DNA of 64,000 nt, taken from positions 193,908,053 through 193,972,052 of the forward strand of contig CM048552.1 in NCBI GenBank assembly GCA_026413225.1, written 5' to 3'. The notes under the pieces were generated by a model that was not told the DNA's origin, ran no database searches, and saw only the letters and a list, made by a program, of their open reading frames with translations. Shown here one piece after another: positions 52,026-64,000 of this stretch (its first letter is position 1; each line of letters begins with the position of its first letter). A program made the position numbers and the translations under genes. This DNA comes from Otis tarda (Eukaryota; Chordata; Aves; Otidiformes; Otididae).

Positions 52026-54703
52026 CTGGGGGTGTAAGAGGTGCTGCTTGACGTGGTTTCACTAGCGTTTCTCCATGCCCATGGGGTTGGGGTAGCACAG
52101 GGCTGGGAGACCCCAGGGCTTCCCACCGCAATGCTGGCATGCAGCCACCCCCAGCATCAGCCTGGGCATGGCAACATTTGGGACAGATCCTATAACCCTT
52201 CAGCAGTGTGGTCCTGGTATCAAGATTTCCATCTCTGTAGTCCTGTAGGACTTCCAAGAAAGAAAATCGCCCCCCTTGAAGTGAGCTCCTTGATGTCCAC
52301 AAAGGCTTCATTTCTCCAAAAAGTTCATTAGAGACATATGAAGAAGCTCAATACTTTTTAAATATCCCCATTACAGATGTCTTCCCCTCTTTGCTAGCAA
52401 ACATTCATTTTCTGAGCCCTCCTCAAAGTCTTAATGATGGCAATGCAGAACTTGAATTTCACGGTGTAAAAAGGAACCGACCAAGCAAATGATATCCACA
52501 CCCAGTTTCAAATATTTCCCCCCTCCCATCCCCAAACAAATAAACCACCAACCTTCCGGCTTCCTTTATATTCCTCATACACCATAAAGGAGTGTAAAAA
52601 GGTAGAAACTGGATATCTTGTTTATTTGGGAGGATATTTACAGGCACCTGGACCAGTTCGGCAGCCAGACTACGATGTTGAACCTGAAGCACTGTTTGGG
52701 AGAGGTGAGATGGTTGTGGTGACCCCCATGCCCAACTCATGCGTGTTTTCACCCCTCACAGAGCTCCCCAGTCTCCTGCAGCAGTGAGCAGAGCTGGCCC
52801 GGCAGGGCACCATGGGTCAGAGCCCTCGCAGGGGCTGGAGTGTGTGTTCTTGTAGACCCTCTGCCCAGGCTGGGTAAAACCCAAGAAATCAGAAGGTTTG
52901 GCCTCAGGATTGCAGGATGGCAGTCCCCTACTCTCCCTCTCTCAACAGATTTTCCTGCTCCAATCGCTGTACAGTGTAACAAAGCACTTAGAATCTATTC
53001 TCTTGGCTTAGCTCTTAGCCAAATGTAAGAGTTTCTCAAGAAAACTCAGAGTTTTGTGCAAGAAATTACCATAGGTGTCATAGCCCACCATGGGAAGAAT
53101 ATTAAGTCCTTAGACAGAGGACTTGGATGGCATCTAAAACACATGTCTGCTCTCTCTAATCTTGAGTATCTTCTATGGGCACATTACGTGTCCCCAGCCT
53201 GATAGGGGAGCACTCCGTATCTACAGTATGAAGACAGTAAGCCTTTTAGAAACTAAAAAAAAACCCCAAACTCTTATATTAGCAGTAAGGAACAACTTCA
53301 GAGACACCTCCCTTTGCTTTTTGCCCACACTTCGGTGAGGCAGGCTGTTTCCGTCCATGGGTGAAGTGGTGGCTAGAAGCACACATCCCAGCAATGTAAC
53401 AGAGGTCAGACCCCATCCTTCAGAAGCTGAGTGGGGGTTGCCATGGATGCCTTAAATCCTGGCTCCAGAGGGCTGTGCAAGGCCATAGGTTTCTCTTTGC
53501 CTCTCCATCAGCAGTGAAGTGAAAGAGGAAATGATGGAGTTTACAATTCTGTTGACACAGCTCTGCTGAATGCAATGCTTCACAGCCAAAATTCACGACC
53601 AAATACTTTCTCTTCATCCCACCCGGGTCATCAAGCTACGTGCTGAAAACAAAAGTTGAGTTGATGCCAGAGAAGAGGTGCTGGAGGCCTTCCAGGAGCA
53701 AACAGCTCGTAAATGGTAAAGAAAGTCAGCAGGACACGAGTCTGCCGAAGGCACGTCCAGCTGCACAGGTAGGTTGGCAAGAAAACAAGGCCACCTTGGC
53801 GTGAGAGGGCGTGGAATGGGTAGCCTGATGCAGCAGAGGACAAGTGCCAAGGAGGTGCATGCTAGGAAGCTCCCTAGCAAATCAGCTCTGGTTACCAGGG
53901 GAAAGCCACGGCAGAAAAGTGTCAGAAACCTCTGGGGACAGATGGGCTCAAACTCCCCCTCTGGGCTTTGCTCCAGCCAAGCTACTTGGTGGAGGAGGAC
54001 GTTCCGCCTCTCCTCGCTGGTGAGGAGGGGCTGCTTCTTTCTCACCTGCATGTTCTGTGACTGCAACTCAGGTGAACACAGGCAGTTTCTTCTAATTAAT
54101 GTCTCAGCTTCTGCAATGCCCCTTATTCCATTCTCAGTTTTTGGCACTTTCAGGAGTCAAACTTACCTTCCTTGAAAGAAGGGGACAGACACTCACTTGC
54201 AAATGGACAGGAAAAATTTGAGCTATTCACTAAAACAAATAGTTTGTTGCCAGGAGACTGGAGTCAGAGACCCAGGAATCCCTTTCTAGCCCTGTATTTC
54301 TAAATTGAGGTATCATCTGTTTTGGGACAACACCCACTGGATCCCCCTGCAGATGCTTTCAAGATATGGGAAGTATGGGAAAAGAGAGGAAAAAAAAGTC
54401 ACAGATGATTCCCATTGCGTGTTCACGTGGATGTCTAGATACAGATCTATGCCATACAGCAGGCCCCAGTCCAATTAATGATTGGCAAGATGGCAGGTAA
54501 TAGGAATAATTTTCCTCTTGTTCCTAATTTCCTCTGGTCATGATAATATCTAACCTAATGAAATATCTGACGTAATCTATCTATCTATAATAGGTGATCT
54601 GCCTCAGGTAATATCTAACCTATTTGGCAAGGTAGAGGTTTTGATTCAATTCCTCAAACTAATAAAAGTGCATCGTTCCCTTTCTTAAAGGTCTCGTGTG
54701 CTT
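52026..54703. other. Intergenic, unique
   Basis: No gene, RNA or mobile element recognised. Open frames are short and lack domains. Confidence 0.65.
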
Positions 54704-54970
54704 CATAGAATCACAGAATAGTCAGGGTTGGAAGGGATCTTTAAAGGTCATCTAGTCCAACCAACCCCCCTGCAACAAGCAGGGACATCTCCAACCAGAT
54801 AAGTTTGCTCCGAGCCCCATCCAGCCTGGCCTTGAATGTTTCCAGGGATGGGGCATCCACGACCTTTCTGGGCAACCTGTGCCAGTGTTCCACCGCCCTC
54901 AGTGTGAAAAATAACTTCCTTCTGTCTAGTCAAAACCTACCCTCCTTTAGTTTAAACTTCTAACTGCTCA
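54704..54970 (-). mobile_element. CR1 LINE 3' fragment
   Basis: Begins with the reverse-complement tail (tcatagaatcacagaata), then gggttggaagggatcttta and ccaaccaacccccctgcaa. 5'-truncated. Confidence 0.92.
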
Positions 54971-57900
54971 TTTCCAACCTGCTGATCCCTAGCACTTGAG
55001 CTGGACTGAAGACAGCTAGAAAGATGGCAAATGCAACATCTGGACTCGTTATCTGCCCTCCAGCGCTCTGGCACTCAGCTGTAACAGGCAGAGTTGGAAA
55101 GAAAGCACTTCTTATAGTGCTCTTCCAAAAGAAGAGAACAAGCCAAACAGAGCATGGACCTTTCCTGCCCTCAGCATTCTTCTTCCCTTAGTCAGCCAGG
55201 TATTTTTTGGCAGCTGTCGCAAGCTCATGCAGTTTTGCTTTTGAGTCAGATCCTGTTCCCTGACATGCCTTGTTGCCTTCCACGGAGTCACAGCTTGTCC
55301 TTCAGATAACTTGCATGGAGCCAAAGACCTTTGTAAGAGAAAAGCTGCCTTATCTCCGTCATTCTTTGGAAAGGGATGCTCCTTGCTGTAGAACGTCCCT
55401 TCCTCTGCAGGCAAACAAGACCAGCTTTCAGCCCTGGAAACTGAGATTGCTTGTGGCCTAATTTTTCCATGCCAAGGGCTGACCATGTAAACAGAAACAT
55501 CTCTCAGGGCTACGAGACTTGCTTGTCCCTTGCCTCCAGGTAGTGACAGCAGAAAGGCCAGTAAGGGCTTCTGACAAGGGCTGGCTTGTAAGCAAGGCCT
55601 TGGAGAATGCCCCGCTGCACAAACTCAAATGTTGAAAACCAGGGGCATGGTTCAGGGGCCTCCACAGTCAGGTGGGTCTCAGGATTTTCAAGATCACCGT
55701 TCTGCATTTGTGCATCTTGAGTGGAAGATGGTCAAGACATGGACACCAGAGGCCTTCTGAGCCTTCAAAGGCTCCTAAAACAAGCAGGAGTCAAAAGGCA
55801 CCAGCATCCAAGAGTTTTCTTCCTTTTCCCACAGTTTGAAAATGAGCCAATCCCTCTCACAGAGATTTTCAGAAGTGATATAAAGAGCTGTGTAACAGTT
55901 AACTGTTGAGGTTTCTTTAAAGATAACTCAAGCTTTCATCTACAGTTTAGGGAAATTCCAGTCCTCACCTAATCTAGGGAAATTTTTTTTTGGTTATTTG
56001 TAAAATTTAAGAACATGAGAGGTAATTTACATTTGCACTTGGTGAGAATCACCTCCTATCAGCAACACCAAAGAATTTTTATTCTAGTTTAAAAGAAAAA
56101 TGTGTTGCTTTATGAATGACAAATTGCAATAACAGAAAAAATCAAACCATTCATTTTCCATCTATAGTAAGTGCGGTATTTTGCTTCCTTGGCAATAATG
56201 TTCATTTTTCAGATCTTCTTTGATCCTCTTCAAGATGCTTATATGCAGAGGTAACCACGGTGAGCTGAAAAGGGGTCTCTAAAAACATCTTGTGCAACAA
56301 CTCCCAGGAATGTAGTGACTCAGAAGAAAAAGCCACTTTCTCTTATCAGAAGCGTATTTCTTCCTCCAGGACTTCAATCTAGAAACACGATCCTTTTTCT
56401 CTTCCCAGTAACGACACTGCTCTTCTGAAGCCAGAGCAATGCTGTGGACCTCTCTTTCATTCTCAGTCCCTCCCTTGCCCAGCTCCTGTCATGGCTCCAA
56501 AGGTGTTTTCTATCATCAGAGACTCAGCCTCTGCCAACAGCTCCTGCCGATAAAACATGCCCTGCATTATCTCCTTGCCTGTGTGCACGTGTTCCTGAAC
56601 TGTGGCAGGAGAACACAGCCTCCATGATGTGTTCTGAGCAGGGGCAGCCAGGGCTGGTGCTGTGAGGGGTCAGCAGCCCCAGCAAAGTCCACCGTGGTCC
56701 GGGGACTGGGGGGATTCAGCCTCCTCTCCTGCACGCCTTTCCCCAGGCATCCCACCATGGGCACCTGAAAATCCACCTCCTTCCCTTCTTGGCCTAGGAA
56801 AGTGATCCTCTGTCCCCCATGGGCCGGGAGCTGCCATCACATGGGCATCCTGGTGCTGGCCCCTTATGCCTGAGACAGCAAAATTCAAATGTAGAATGAG
56901 AAAGAAAAAGAAAGAAGGAATTTTCCTGTCTCAGATAGAAGGAGTGAAGTCACTTCTGCCACAGGAAGAGCTGGAACTGCAGTGCCAAGTGCCCATGGGG
57001 GCAGGGGGATGCCCGGCTCCCCTTTCCTCAGCAGTACCTGCTGCATCCCCCCGCAGAGGGAACCCAGGCCCGACCAATGCGGGCAGCGGTGCCACTCACC
57101 CCAACCTGTCAGCTGCCTGTGCCCATGAGGTTCCTGTGGTCAGCAGAAAGCCCAGACCAGTCTGTGATCTGCTCTGAGGTCCAGAGCAAAGGGAGACCCT
57201 GCTGAGAGGGGCATAAGTAAATGTGCCACTACAGCTTGTAGAACCCACCAAAAAAAAAAAAAAAGATAGGAAAGAATGACACCCCAGCAGCCACTTCTCT
57301 TTTCCAGCCAGGCCCCTCACGGTGTGCCACCACGCCACTCCCTTCCCCAGTCACCCAGCCACCTCAGCCCGTGGGTCCCTTCCTCCCAGCCCAGGGAAAA
57401 GCAAGGGCTGGTGTGAACTGTTAGGAGCACGTCAGCACAAACCAATGATTCATGCTGGAGGAATCAGCAGCGTGGTTTTATCTGGCTTTAAATGTTTCAA
57501 GAAAACAGTTCTGATGTTTAATCTCGCTCAGTACGTTTTCCCTTTGTGAACATCACGCTCTCCATACATTGTTTTACAAAAGACGTGAGACTCTGCTTTC
57601 TCCCAAATTGGCACGTGCCCAGACCACTAGAGCAGATCTCTCTACAAACTCAGGTCAGCCCTGGTTCAGAGGCTCTCAGACCGGCTCCCAGCTGCTCACT
57701 GCTCTCGCACCCTGCAGCATTGAAAACCAAGAGCAGAGCATTTGTCTCACAAAGTCAAGCTCAATACAGTGTCATCTCTTCACTCTAATGGAAATTTTCT
57801 AAAGTCATCCAGAACCTGCTCAGACGAAAAAAATCTTTCATGCTGCCACCAAGATGCCCACTTGACAAGCCACAGACGCAAAGGTCAGGTTGGATTCCTA

Positions 57901-58680
57901 CATCTGTCCTAATAAGTGTTAGGGACGATTCCTGTGCACTGCAGCTCCGTCAGGTGGGTTGGTGACCAGTTAGCATGGTCCACAGCTGGTTCTCAGCTTG
58001 GGCCAGCTGTTGCTTGTCCAAGGAACTCCTGGGCATGGTTGGAGGGTTGGTACAAGCAAGGGACTGTTCCCAGCACATGGTTTGGCTGCAACCAACCTGT
58101 CCTAAAGGGTGGCAAAGAAGTATTCTGCATATGGACCAGTAGAATTGGGGTAGATGCTCCAGCTGTGCTGGACTTACAGTACCAATTTCTGCTGTTGCTG
58201 CCAGGAAGCTGCACAGAATTGAGCCTGTGCAGTTGGTAGGGCTGAACGGCTGGGATGAGGACAGCTGTCAACACCCATCTGCCAGCTCCATCCTGCTGTA
58301 TGCTGACAAAGAACAGCCTGAGTCTTTGGCTTCCAGCAGGGAACTGCCACCTGCTTCTTCGCAGCCAGAAGTGCTCTCATGGCAGCTTGTCTGCACTGTG
58401 GGGCTGGAGTGGGCTTGGGACACACTCCCAGAGGGTGTGTTTTGCGCATTAGGAAGGTCTGGGACCACAACTGGTCACTCCCAATCTGTCATGGAATCCA
58501 GCTGTGGCCTCTGTTCCATCTTGTGCTGCTCAGTTGCTCAGCAAGTACCTTGTGCTGGCTCTGCATTGCCTGGCCCTCCTCTGCTTTGCCACCCACCTGC
58601 CCCCTTCACTTCTCCCTCTGCAGAGACACTGCTGCTTTGCCACTGCCCTGTGGGTGGATCCTGGGTCAGAGTCAAGAGGA
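54971..58680. other. Intergenic, unique
   Basis: No gene or mobile element recognised. A15 run at about 57248-57263. Confidence 0.65.
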
Positions 58681-58684
58681 TCTG

Positions 58685-59205
58685 AGCCAAAGAGAGAGAG
58701 GGAGGGAGAGAAGGAGGGAGGAAGGAAGGTAGGAAAGAGGGAGGGAGGGAGGGAGGGAGAGAAGGAGGGAGGAAGGAAGGTAGGAAAGACGGAGGGAGGG
58801 AAGGAAGGTAGGAAAGATGGAGGGAGGGAGGGAGGGAGGGAGGAAAGGAGGAAGGGAAGGAAGGAAGGATGGGAAAGAGAAAAAGGAAAAGGAAAACGAA
58901 AAGAAAAAGAAAAGAAAAAGAAAAAGAAAAAGAAAAAGAAAAAGAAAAAGAAAAGAAAAGAAAAAGAAAAAGAAAAAGAAAAAGAAAAAGAAAAGAAAAA
59001 GAAAAAGAAAAAGAAAAAGAAAAAGAAAAAGAAAAAGAAAAAGAAGAAAAGAAGGAGGGAGTGGAAAACAGGAAAGAAAGAAGGAAGGGAAAAAGAAAGA
59101 AAAAGAAAAAGAAAGATGGAAAGAAGGAAAGAAGAAAGAAGAAGAAAGAAAGAGAGAAGAAAGAGAGAAAGAAACAAAGAAAGAAAAAGAAAGGCAGAGA
59201 AGGCA
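58685..59205. repeat. ~520-bp polypurine tract
   Basis: Almost pure G/A on the + strand. First part is (GGAGGGA)/(GGAAGGAAGGTA) units with about four ~45-nt higher-order copies (58690-58860), then (AAAAAG)n/(AAAAG)n (58873-59045), then mixed GAAA/GAAG. Only a handful of pyrimidines interrupt it. Prone to triplex formation and to sequencing or assembly error. Directly abuts a CpG island. Confidence 0.95.
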
Positions 59206-59214
59206 GTCCAGGAT

Positions 59215-59610
59215 CACCGGTTACCGGTGGGGCAGCGAGGCCGCTCCCCGCCCGGGACCCGCGAGTGCGCGGTGCCCGCCCAGCCCCACCCCGCCCGGCC
59301 CCGCCCGGCCCCGCCCCGCGGCTGACGCGGGCTGCACTGTGGCGGCGCGGCCGGCAGGTGGCAGCGTCACCGCGGGAGGCGCCGGGCGGCGGGGTGGGGC
59401 CGGGCCGGGCCAGGGGGCCGGGAGCGGTGGAGCCTCTGGCAGAGCCCCCGCGGGCAGCTCCCCGCTCCGCTCGACAGCCTTTCCTCCGCCCTGGCCCAGC
59501 GCCCTCCGCGTTTCATAGAGAAGCCACCGCTGCTTTCCGTGCGGGGATTTCGCCCGGCTCCGACCTACGCCGTCGAAGTCCTGCCGGCAGCATCGCTCCC
59601 GCAAAGGTGA
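59215..59610 (+). promoter_or_regulatory. Orphan CpG island, candidate promoter with noncoding first exon
   Basis: About 400 bp of dense CpG. GC boxes (ccccgcccggccccgcccgg region, 59286-59320), a CTCF-like site at 59348-59366, and a good splice donor CAAAG/gtgagc at 59606. No coding sequence recognised. Likely starts a noncoding RNA or an untranslated first exon; direction + is inferred from the donor. Confidence 0.5.
59348..59366 (+). promoter_or_regulatory. CTCF-like binding site
   Basis: CGGCCGGCAGGTGGCAGCG matches 17 of 19 positions of the CTCF consensus as I recall it (TGGCCASYAGRKGGCRSYR). Binding is inferred. Confidence 0.55.
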
Positions 59611-62600
59611 GCCGCAGCAGCCAGAGTCGGCCTCTCGGGACTGCATCATTGCCTGCTCTGAGCTCCCGAGAGGGGCTGCCTCGGCTGGCACACCCTCCCT
59701 CCCTTCCTCCCTCCCTGCCCGGGGCTTGTGCCAGCAGGAATCAGCATCAGGAATTTTGAAACCACTCAGTATCTGCTTCCCACCGAGCAGCGCAGCAGCG
59801 CTGAGCAGCATCGTGCAACTCCACTTCTCCTCCCTCTGCAGTTTTTGTTGGTTTTTTTCCCTTTCTTCAAATACTTGTTGCTGCTGCAATACAGGACATC
59901 AGCCGTTGCCTGTCATGTAAAACACAGCCCCATGGAGTCGAACCTGCAAATGTCTATGGCACCATCTGGAGAGCCCTGGTGGTACTAAAGAAAACCATTA
60001 TGTGTCCTGCACAAGCCATGCTTGAAAGGCTGAGCAAATCCCTCCACACTTTCCTATCCTCAGACGTATTGTACCCCTGGTATCCTCCTTCACAGCTGCT
60101 CTCCAAGAGTCTGGTCCAAAGCCCATTCAAATCAGTCCTGTTGGCTGCAGTCAGCTTTGGACCATGGCCTAGATCTCCTTTGCTGGCTCTTGGCTTTACG
60201 CCTCTTCCATGCCCTCACTGGGAACAGTCTCTGCCTGCCTGAAGGCTCTCTTTCGTCAATTTTCCCTCAGTGCCATTTCGTTCAGGATGCCTGAGTAAAT
60301 GAAGGCTTTAGAGAGGATGTTGGGATGCAGCAGGGACCCACTAAGGGATGGCAGAAGATGAGGAGATTACTGGCAAAGGGGGATGTGTTCTGGAGTGTCT
60401 GCAGGGAAATAAAGGTGGCCAACAGCCAAGATGTGTTGGGCCTCAAAAGGAAACTGAAGCAAGGCAAGGAAGTTCTTCAGCAGGACCAGGCTGGAGGCTG
60501 ACAGCAAGGACAGCATCAAACTGGTACATGCCCTAAGTAAAGGAGTGTCTTACCCTGGTTTCAAACAGGACAGTGCTGGTGGGGGAAGGTGAAGGTGATG
60601 GCAAGGAGACTCCTCAAAAACAGAGCTGGAGCATTTTTGAGGGCTCAGCCCATCCAACCTCCTTTTCTTTGGTTCCACTGAGTGTGGTCACAGCATTGCT
60701 GACAGGGCCACCCCTGACCTGCTTCTCAAGCTGTCTCCTGGGGAGACTCTTACAGCCTCTCCAGGCAATTTCTTCTAGCTCTTCTCACTGTTGCTCACTT
60801 TTCTCATTGTAAGGAAGATTCCCAAGGCATCTGCTCCATCCACATTTCTTCTTGACACTGCAGCCCTCCCACAATGGGCACAGGACAGGTCTCTCCTCTC
60901 CTTTTTGCAGCCATATCCTTGCTTCTAAAACTTGCTATATTTTCTCTCAATCTGCTCTTATGGCCAAATTTAAATATAAGGCTCCTTGGAGAAATGCCTT
61001 TCTGGTGATTTGTTTTGTTCTGTTTTTTTTTTCTCACAGAACTCTGCAATACGAGATGAGCCCTATGGTTCTTTTTAAAACGGAATATAAAAAGAAATGT
61101 CAGAAGTGCGATATCATGGTTATATACACAAATGCTTGGAAAACGGGCCCTGGAAGGATTGAGCTTGTCTGAGCAGCCTTCAGTTTCTTCTCATACACAT
61201 GGACTTGAGACCCACTCCCGAGTGCTGCAGTTGCAGCTTTTCCTTCTCTTGGGATCCCCATGCAGAGGCCACAAAGGTGGAGGAAACTCAAGGCTGCGCA
61301 GTGAATGCTCCTCTTCCCTAGTCCCACTTTCTGCTACAGAAGCAGCAGGCAGAGAGGGAGCACCAGCACTTCATATTAATCTGACACGCCACTGCACCCT
61401 CAGACCGGGATGTGATGGCTTTCTGGCTCCTTCCCGTCCATTGGTGCTCCCAAGCTCTGTGCTTACCTGGCAGTTACTCCATCTGCATCATTGCTTTCTG
61501 CCCTGTGCTTCGTTCCGTGTAGCCCTGAAGGAGAGAGGGGGCTTGAAAGCAAATTGTGCCTCTTCTCTTCCTCTCTGCCATTCTCCTGGCTCCCAGCCCC
61601 AGCTCCTTCCCTGTGCCGTGGAGGGAAGTGCACTTGCCCTCTCCCTGGCTGGCTTTTAGCTCCTGCTGCATCCTTTCCCATCTCCCCCTCCAGGCTCCAT
61701 AACCAGGCAGAGAGCCAGGCTGGCATCGCACAAGCGTGCAGAAGAAACACCAAATCTCCCTGGGTCTCACTTCCCCAGCTTCATGCTGGCATGGCCTGCA
61801 GGTGCCAGCTTGTCTCTTCCCTGGTCTTAACCTTAACCTTTAAAAGCTCTCCCCGTCCTAAGCCTCCCTCTCCCCTCCTCTCCACAGCATTTGTGGGATT
61901 ACAACCAGTGAAGAATGAAGCCCCAACGTATCTAGTGAGCACATCTGGAGAAGAAGCGTGGACACCAAGATTTTCCAACAAACTATCTCTGCTCCCAGCT
62001 CTCTGTCATCTAAGCATTGAGACTCCAGTGGGAGGGCAGGATTTTTCAGATCTTACCGTGAACAGTGCTGGCGTGTGGCTTACCTTGCGTCTCAGGGCCA
62101 AGTTGAGAGGATGGGATCAAAGCAGGCATAGGAACAAACGGGACTTTGCTGGAGCAGGACATAAATCTACCACCTCAAATGGATTTTTATCTCCTGCATC
62201 TCTGCACTTTTCCTGACAGTTTCCAGTGCCTGCATCTAAACCAGTTGAGGTGATTTTTCCCAGGAACTGTGAGGCAGCTCTATGAGATGTTTTGCCAAAA
62301 ATTAGCTTTATTTAGAGCCCTGGGCAAGCTGGGCTGTGTGTACCTGATCTGTAATGACCAGGGACAGTTGAAACAAGCCCCACATCTAACAGCAAGTAAA
62401 CACTCGTGCAGAGAAACTGCAAGAAATGTAAATCTCTGCTGGAATCCCAACATTTTCTCTTAGTGTATGGACCAGGAGGAATGTGGAGAAGGGTGAACCA
62501 ACTCCATCACATCACAAGGGGGAATTAAGCTTCCACAGGAAAAGTGCAAGCTGCAGTTAACAGCTAAGTAAAACACACAAAGCACCTGGTTTCTGTATCA

Positions 62601-62716
62601 TGACTTGTTCCCTAGAAGCAGAACAGCATTCCCAGCTAATGAGCTCATTGGCATCATAATCCTGTAGCTGTTGAGGTCTTGGCATCAGTTACCTTTTCCT
62701 TCACCCTTCTCCATTA
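59611..62716. other. Intergenic, unique
   Basis: No protein domain recognised. The longest open frame (241 codons, 61491-62216 +) is low-complexity and lacks a CpG promoter or known motif, so it is not called a gene. Confidence 0.6.
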
Positions 62717-62988
62717 ATCATAGAATCATAGACTAGTTTGGGTTGGAAGGGACCTTTAAAGGTCATCTAGTCCAACCCCCCTGCAAGGAGCAGGGACATC
62801 TCCAACCAGATCAGGTTGATCAGAGCCCCGTCCAACCCGGCCTTGAATGTTTCCAGGGATGGGGCATCAACCATCTCTCTGAGCAACCTGTTCCAGGGTT
62901 CCACCACCCTCAGTGTAAAAATTTTTTTTCCTTTTACCTAGTCTGAATCTACCTCCCTCTATTTAAAAACCATTACCCTTTGTCCTTA
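62717..62988 (-). mobile_element. CR1 LINE 3' fragment
   Basis: Reverse-complement tail atcatagaatcatag, then ggttggaagggaccttta and ccaaccagatcaggttg; ends near attaccctttgtcctta. 5'-truncated. Confidence 0.93.
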
Positions 62989-63574
62989 ATGTCTCCCTCT
63001 GGCTTCTCCCAGTAACAAACCAAACCATCTCAGCCCCTGCTTGCCTCTCTTCTGACCCCTCCTGCTTTCAGTGCCCGCTCATCCCTCAACCTGTGCCCTC
63101 AGTGACAGCGTTGCTTCCATCACTGCCTGGAGGACTGTTCCTCTCCTCGCCTCGTAGGCCCACCCTCTCCAGCTTCTGCTCTTTGAGCTCTGGGGAAATC
63201 GCTCTTTGCCAATGTCTCTAGTAAGCCTCTAATAAGCCAGAGTTGCTTAGAAAATTGCTTTTCTTCTCAAAATCTTGTCCTTTGGCTTCTTGTTAAGTTC
63301 TTCTAAAGAGAAGGGAAATATACTGTCTTCTTGCTAACAGGACAAGAAACCATATCTGCTCTAAATGCAGCAGATAAGACTGGTCAGATGTTAGGAAAAG
63401 GCACTCATGGTAGGAGCAGTGGTGCACAAGAACAGAGGAAGACTGGGAAATCTGCAGCTTTGTAGGCCTTAGTGAAGAGGACAAAGCAACATGTCTGGAG
63501 AGATCCTGCTTTGGGCAGAAGGCTAGAGTAGAAACCTCAGTGGTTCCAGTTTCAACCTTGCCTACAAGAAAACT
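62989..63574. other. Intergenic, unique
   Basis: Short spacer between two CR1 copies of opposite orientation; nothing recognised. Confidence 0.65.
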
Positions 63575-63883
63575 GGGGAGGGACTTTTGACAATGGCATG
63601 TAGTGATAGCACAAGGGGTATGGCTTTAAACTGGAAGTGAGTAGATTTAGGTTAGCCATAAGGAAGAAATTATTTACTGTGAGGGTGGTGAGGCACTGGA
63701 ATAGGTTGCCCATAGAAGCTGTGGATGCCCCATCCCTGGAAGTGTTCAAGGCCAGGTTGGGTGGGGCTTTGAGTGACCTGGTCTAGTGGAAGGTGTCCCT
63801 GCCCATGGCAGAGTGGTTGAACTAGATGATCTTTGAGGTTCCTTCCAATTCAAACCATTCTATGATTCTGTGATTCTATGATT
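63575..63883 (+). mobile_element. CR1 LINE 3' fragment
   Basis: taaggaagaaattatttact, ggtgaggcactggaatagg, then ccttccaattcaaaccattc and octamer tail attctatgattctgtgattc. Same subfamily style as the copy at 26774-27004. Confidence 0.93.
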
Positions 63884-64000
63884 CAGTTATCTTTTTGCTC
63901 ATTTGGGGATGCTTGTAAGGAATCTCCTTTATTCTCATGTAAGGGTCATGCAGCTCTACGTGTTATGGTCCTTTTCTCTGCTTTTACCTCCACCTAATTT

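Noticed and set aside
58504..59759. Long Lys/Glu/Arg-rich and Ser/Phe-rich open frames across the polypurine tract
   Set aside because: They only translate the simple repeat; a stop-free GA tract gives long frames on both strands.
61491..62216. 241-codon open frame near 62 kb
   Set aside because: No recognisable domain, composition like its surroundings and no promoter. Long enough to mention but not to call.

Overview
The window is vertebrate nuclear DNA, almost certainly from a non-galliform bird (Neoaves). It carries nine fragments of CR1 LINEs with the avian ATTCTATGAT-type 3' tail, two solo LTRs of avian ERVL-like endogenous retroviruses, small genes with many introns, and sharp alternation between AT-rich introns and CpG-rich islands. 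Two protein-coding genes are present, both on the + strand and in the order found at one end of the vertebrate ParaHox cluster: FLT3, then CDX2.

Region 1 (1-36.7 kb) is FLT3, a class III receptor tyrosine kinase. Exons 2-24 (23 coding exons, 2450-35181) can be placed with consistent splice sites and reading phase. They encode 1000 residues plus part of a split first codon. Exon 1, with the start codon and most of the signal peptide, lies upstream of the window. Ig domains, transmembrane helix, juxtamembrane switch and split kinase are all intact. Compared with human FLT3, one juxtamembrane tyrosine is Phe, the kinase insert is longer and lacks the human YENQ site, the third Ig domain lacks its core Trp, and the fifth carries a coding (ACA)n run. 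The introns hold an antisense solo LTR, four CR1 pieces (one with decayed reverse transcriptase) and a pair of perfect hairpins.

Region 2 (36.7-46.1 kb) lies between the genes. It holds a 5S-rRNA-like fragment, a small CpG-rich patch with a CTCF-like motif, a second solo LTR, two CR1 pieces, then a long GC-rich 5' flank of CDX2 containing AT-rich islands that look like enhancers, a ~145-bp duplicated block and a 42-kb-position polypyrimidine tract. URAD, which sits between FLT3 and CDX2 in mammals, was not seen.

Region 3 (46.1-50.1 kb) is CDX2: promoter, three coding exons (283 residues), homeodomain and W-hexapeptide. The 5' leader has an upstream ORF overlapping the main start codon, and the whole of the short intron 2 is a decayed ~15-bp minisatellite.

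Region 4 (50.1-64 kb) has no recognisable protein gene. It holds candidate regulatory DNA 3' of CDX2, a good polyadenylation signal at 51.77 kb, three CR1 pieces, a ~520-bp polypurine tract directly beside an orphan CpG island (59.2-59.6 kb) with GC boxes, a strong CTCF-like motif and a splice donor, then ordinary intergenic sequence. By conserved synteny PDX1 would be expected farther right, outside the window.

The two genes are functionally unrelated: FLT3 acts in haematopoietic progenitor and dendritic-cell signalling, CDX2 in posterior and intestinal patterning. Their adjacency is ancient ParaHox synteny. I found no evidence of a wholly new biological system. The most useful leads are the orphan CpG island with its CTCF-like motif, the duplicated block upstream of CDX2, and the FLT3 signalling-site changes.
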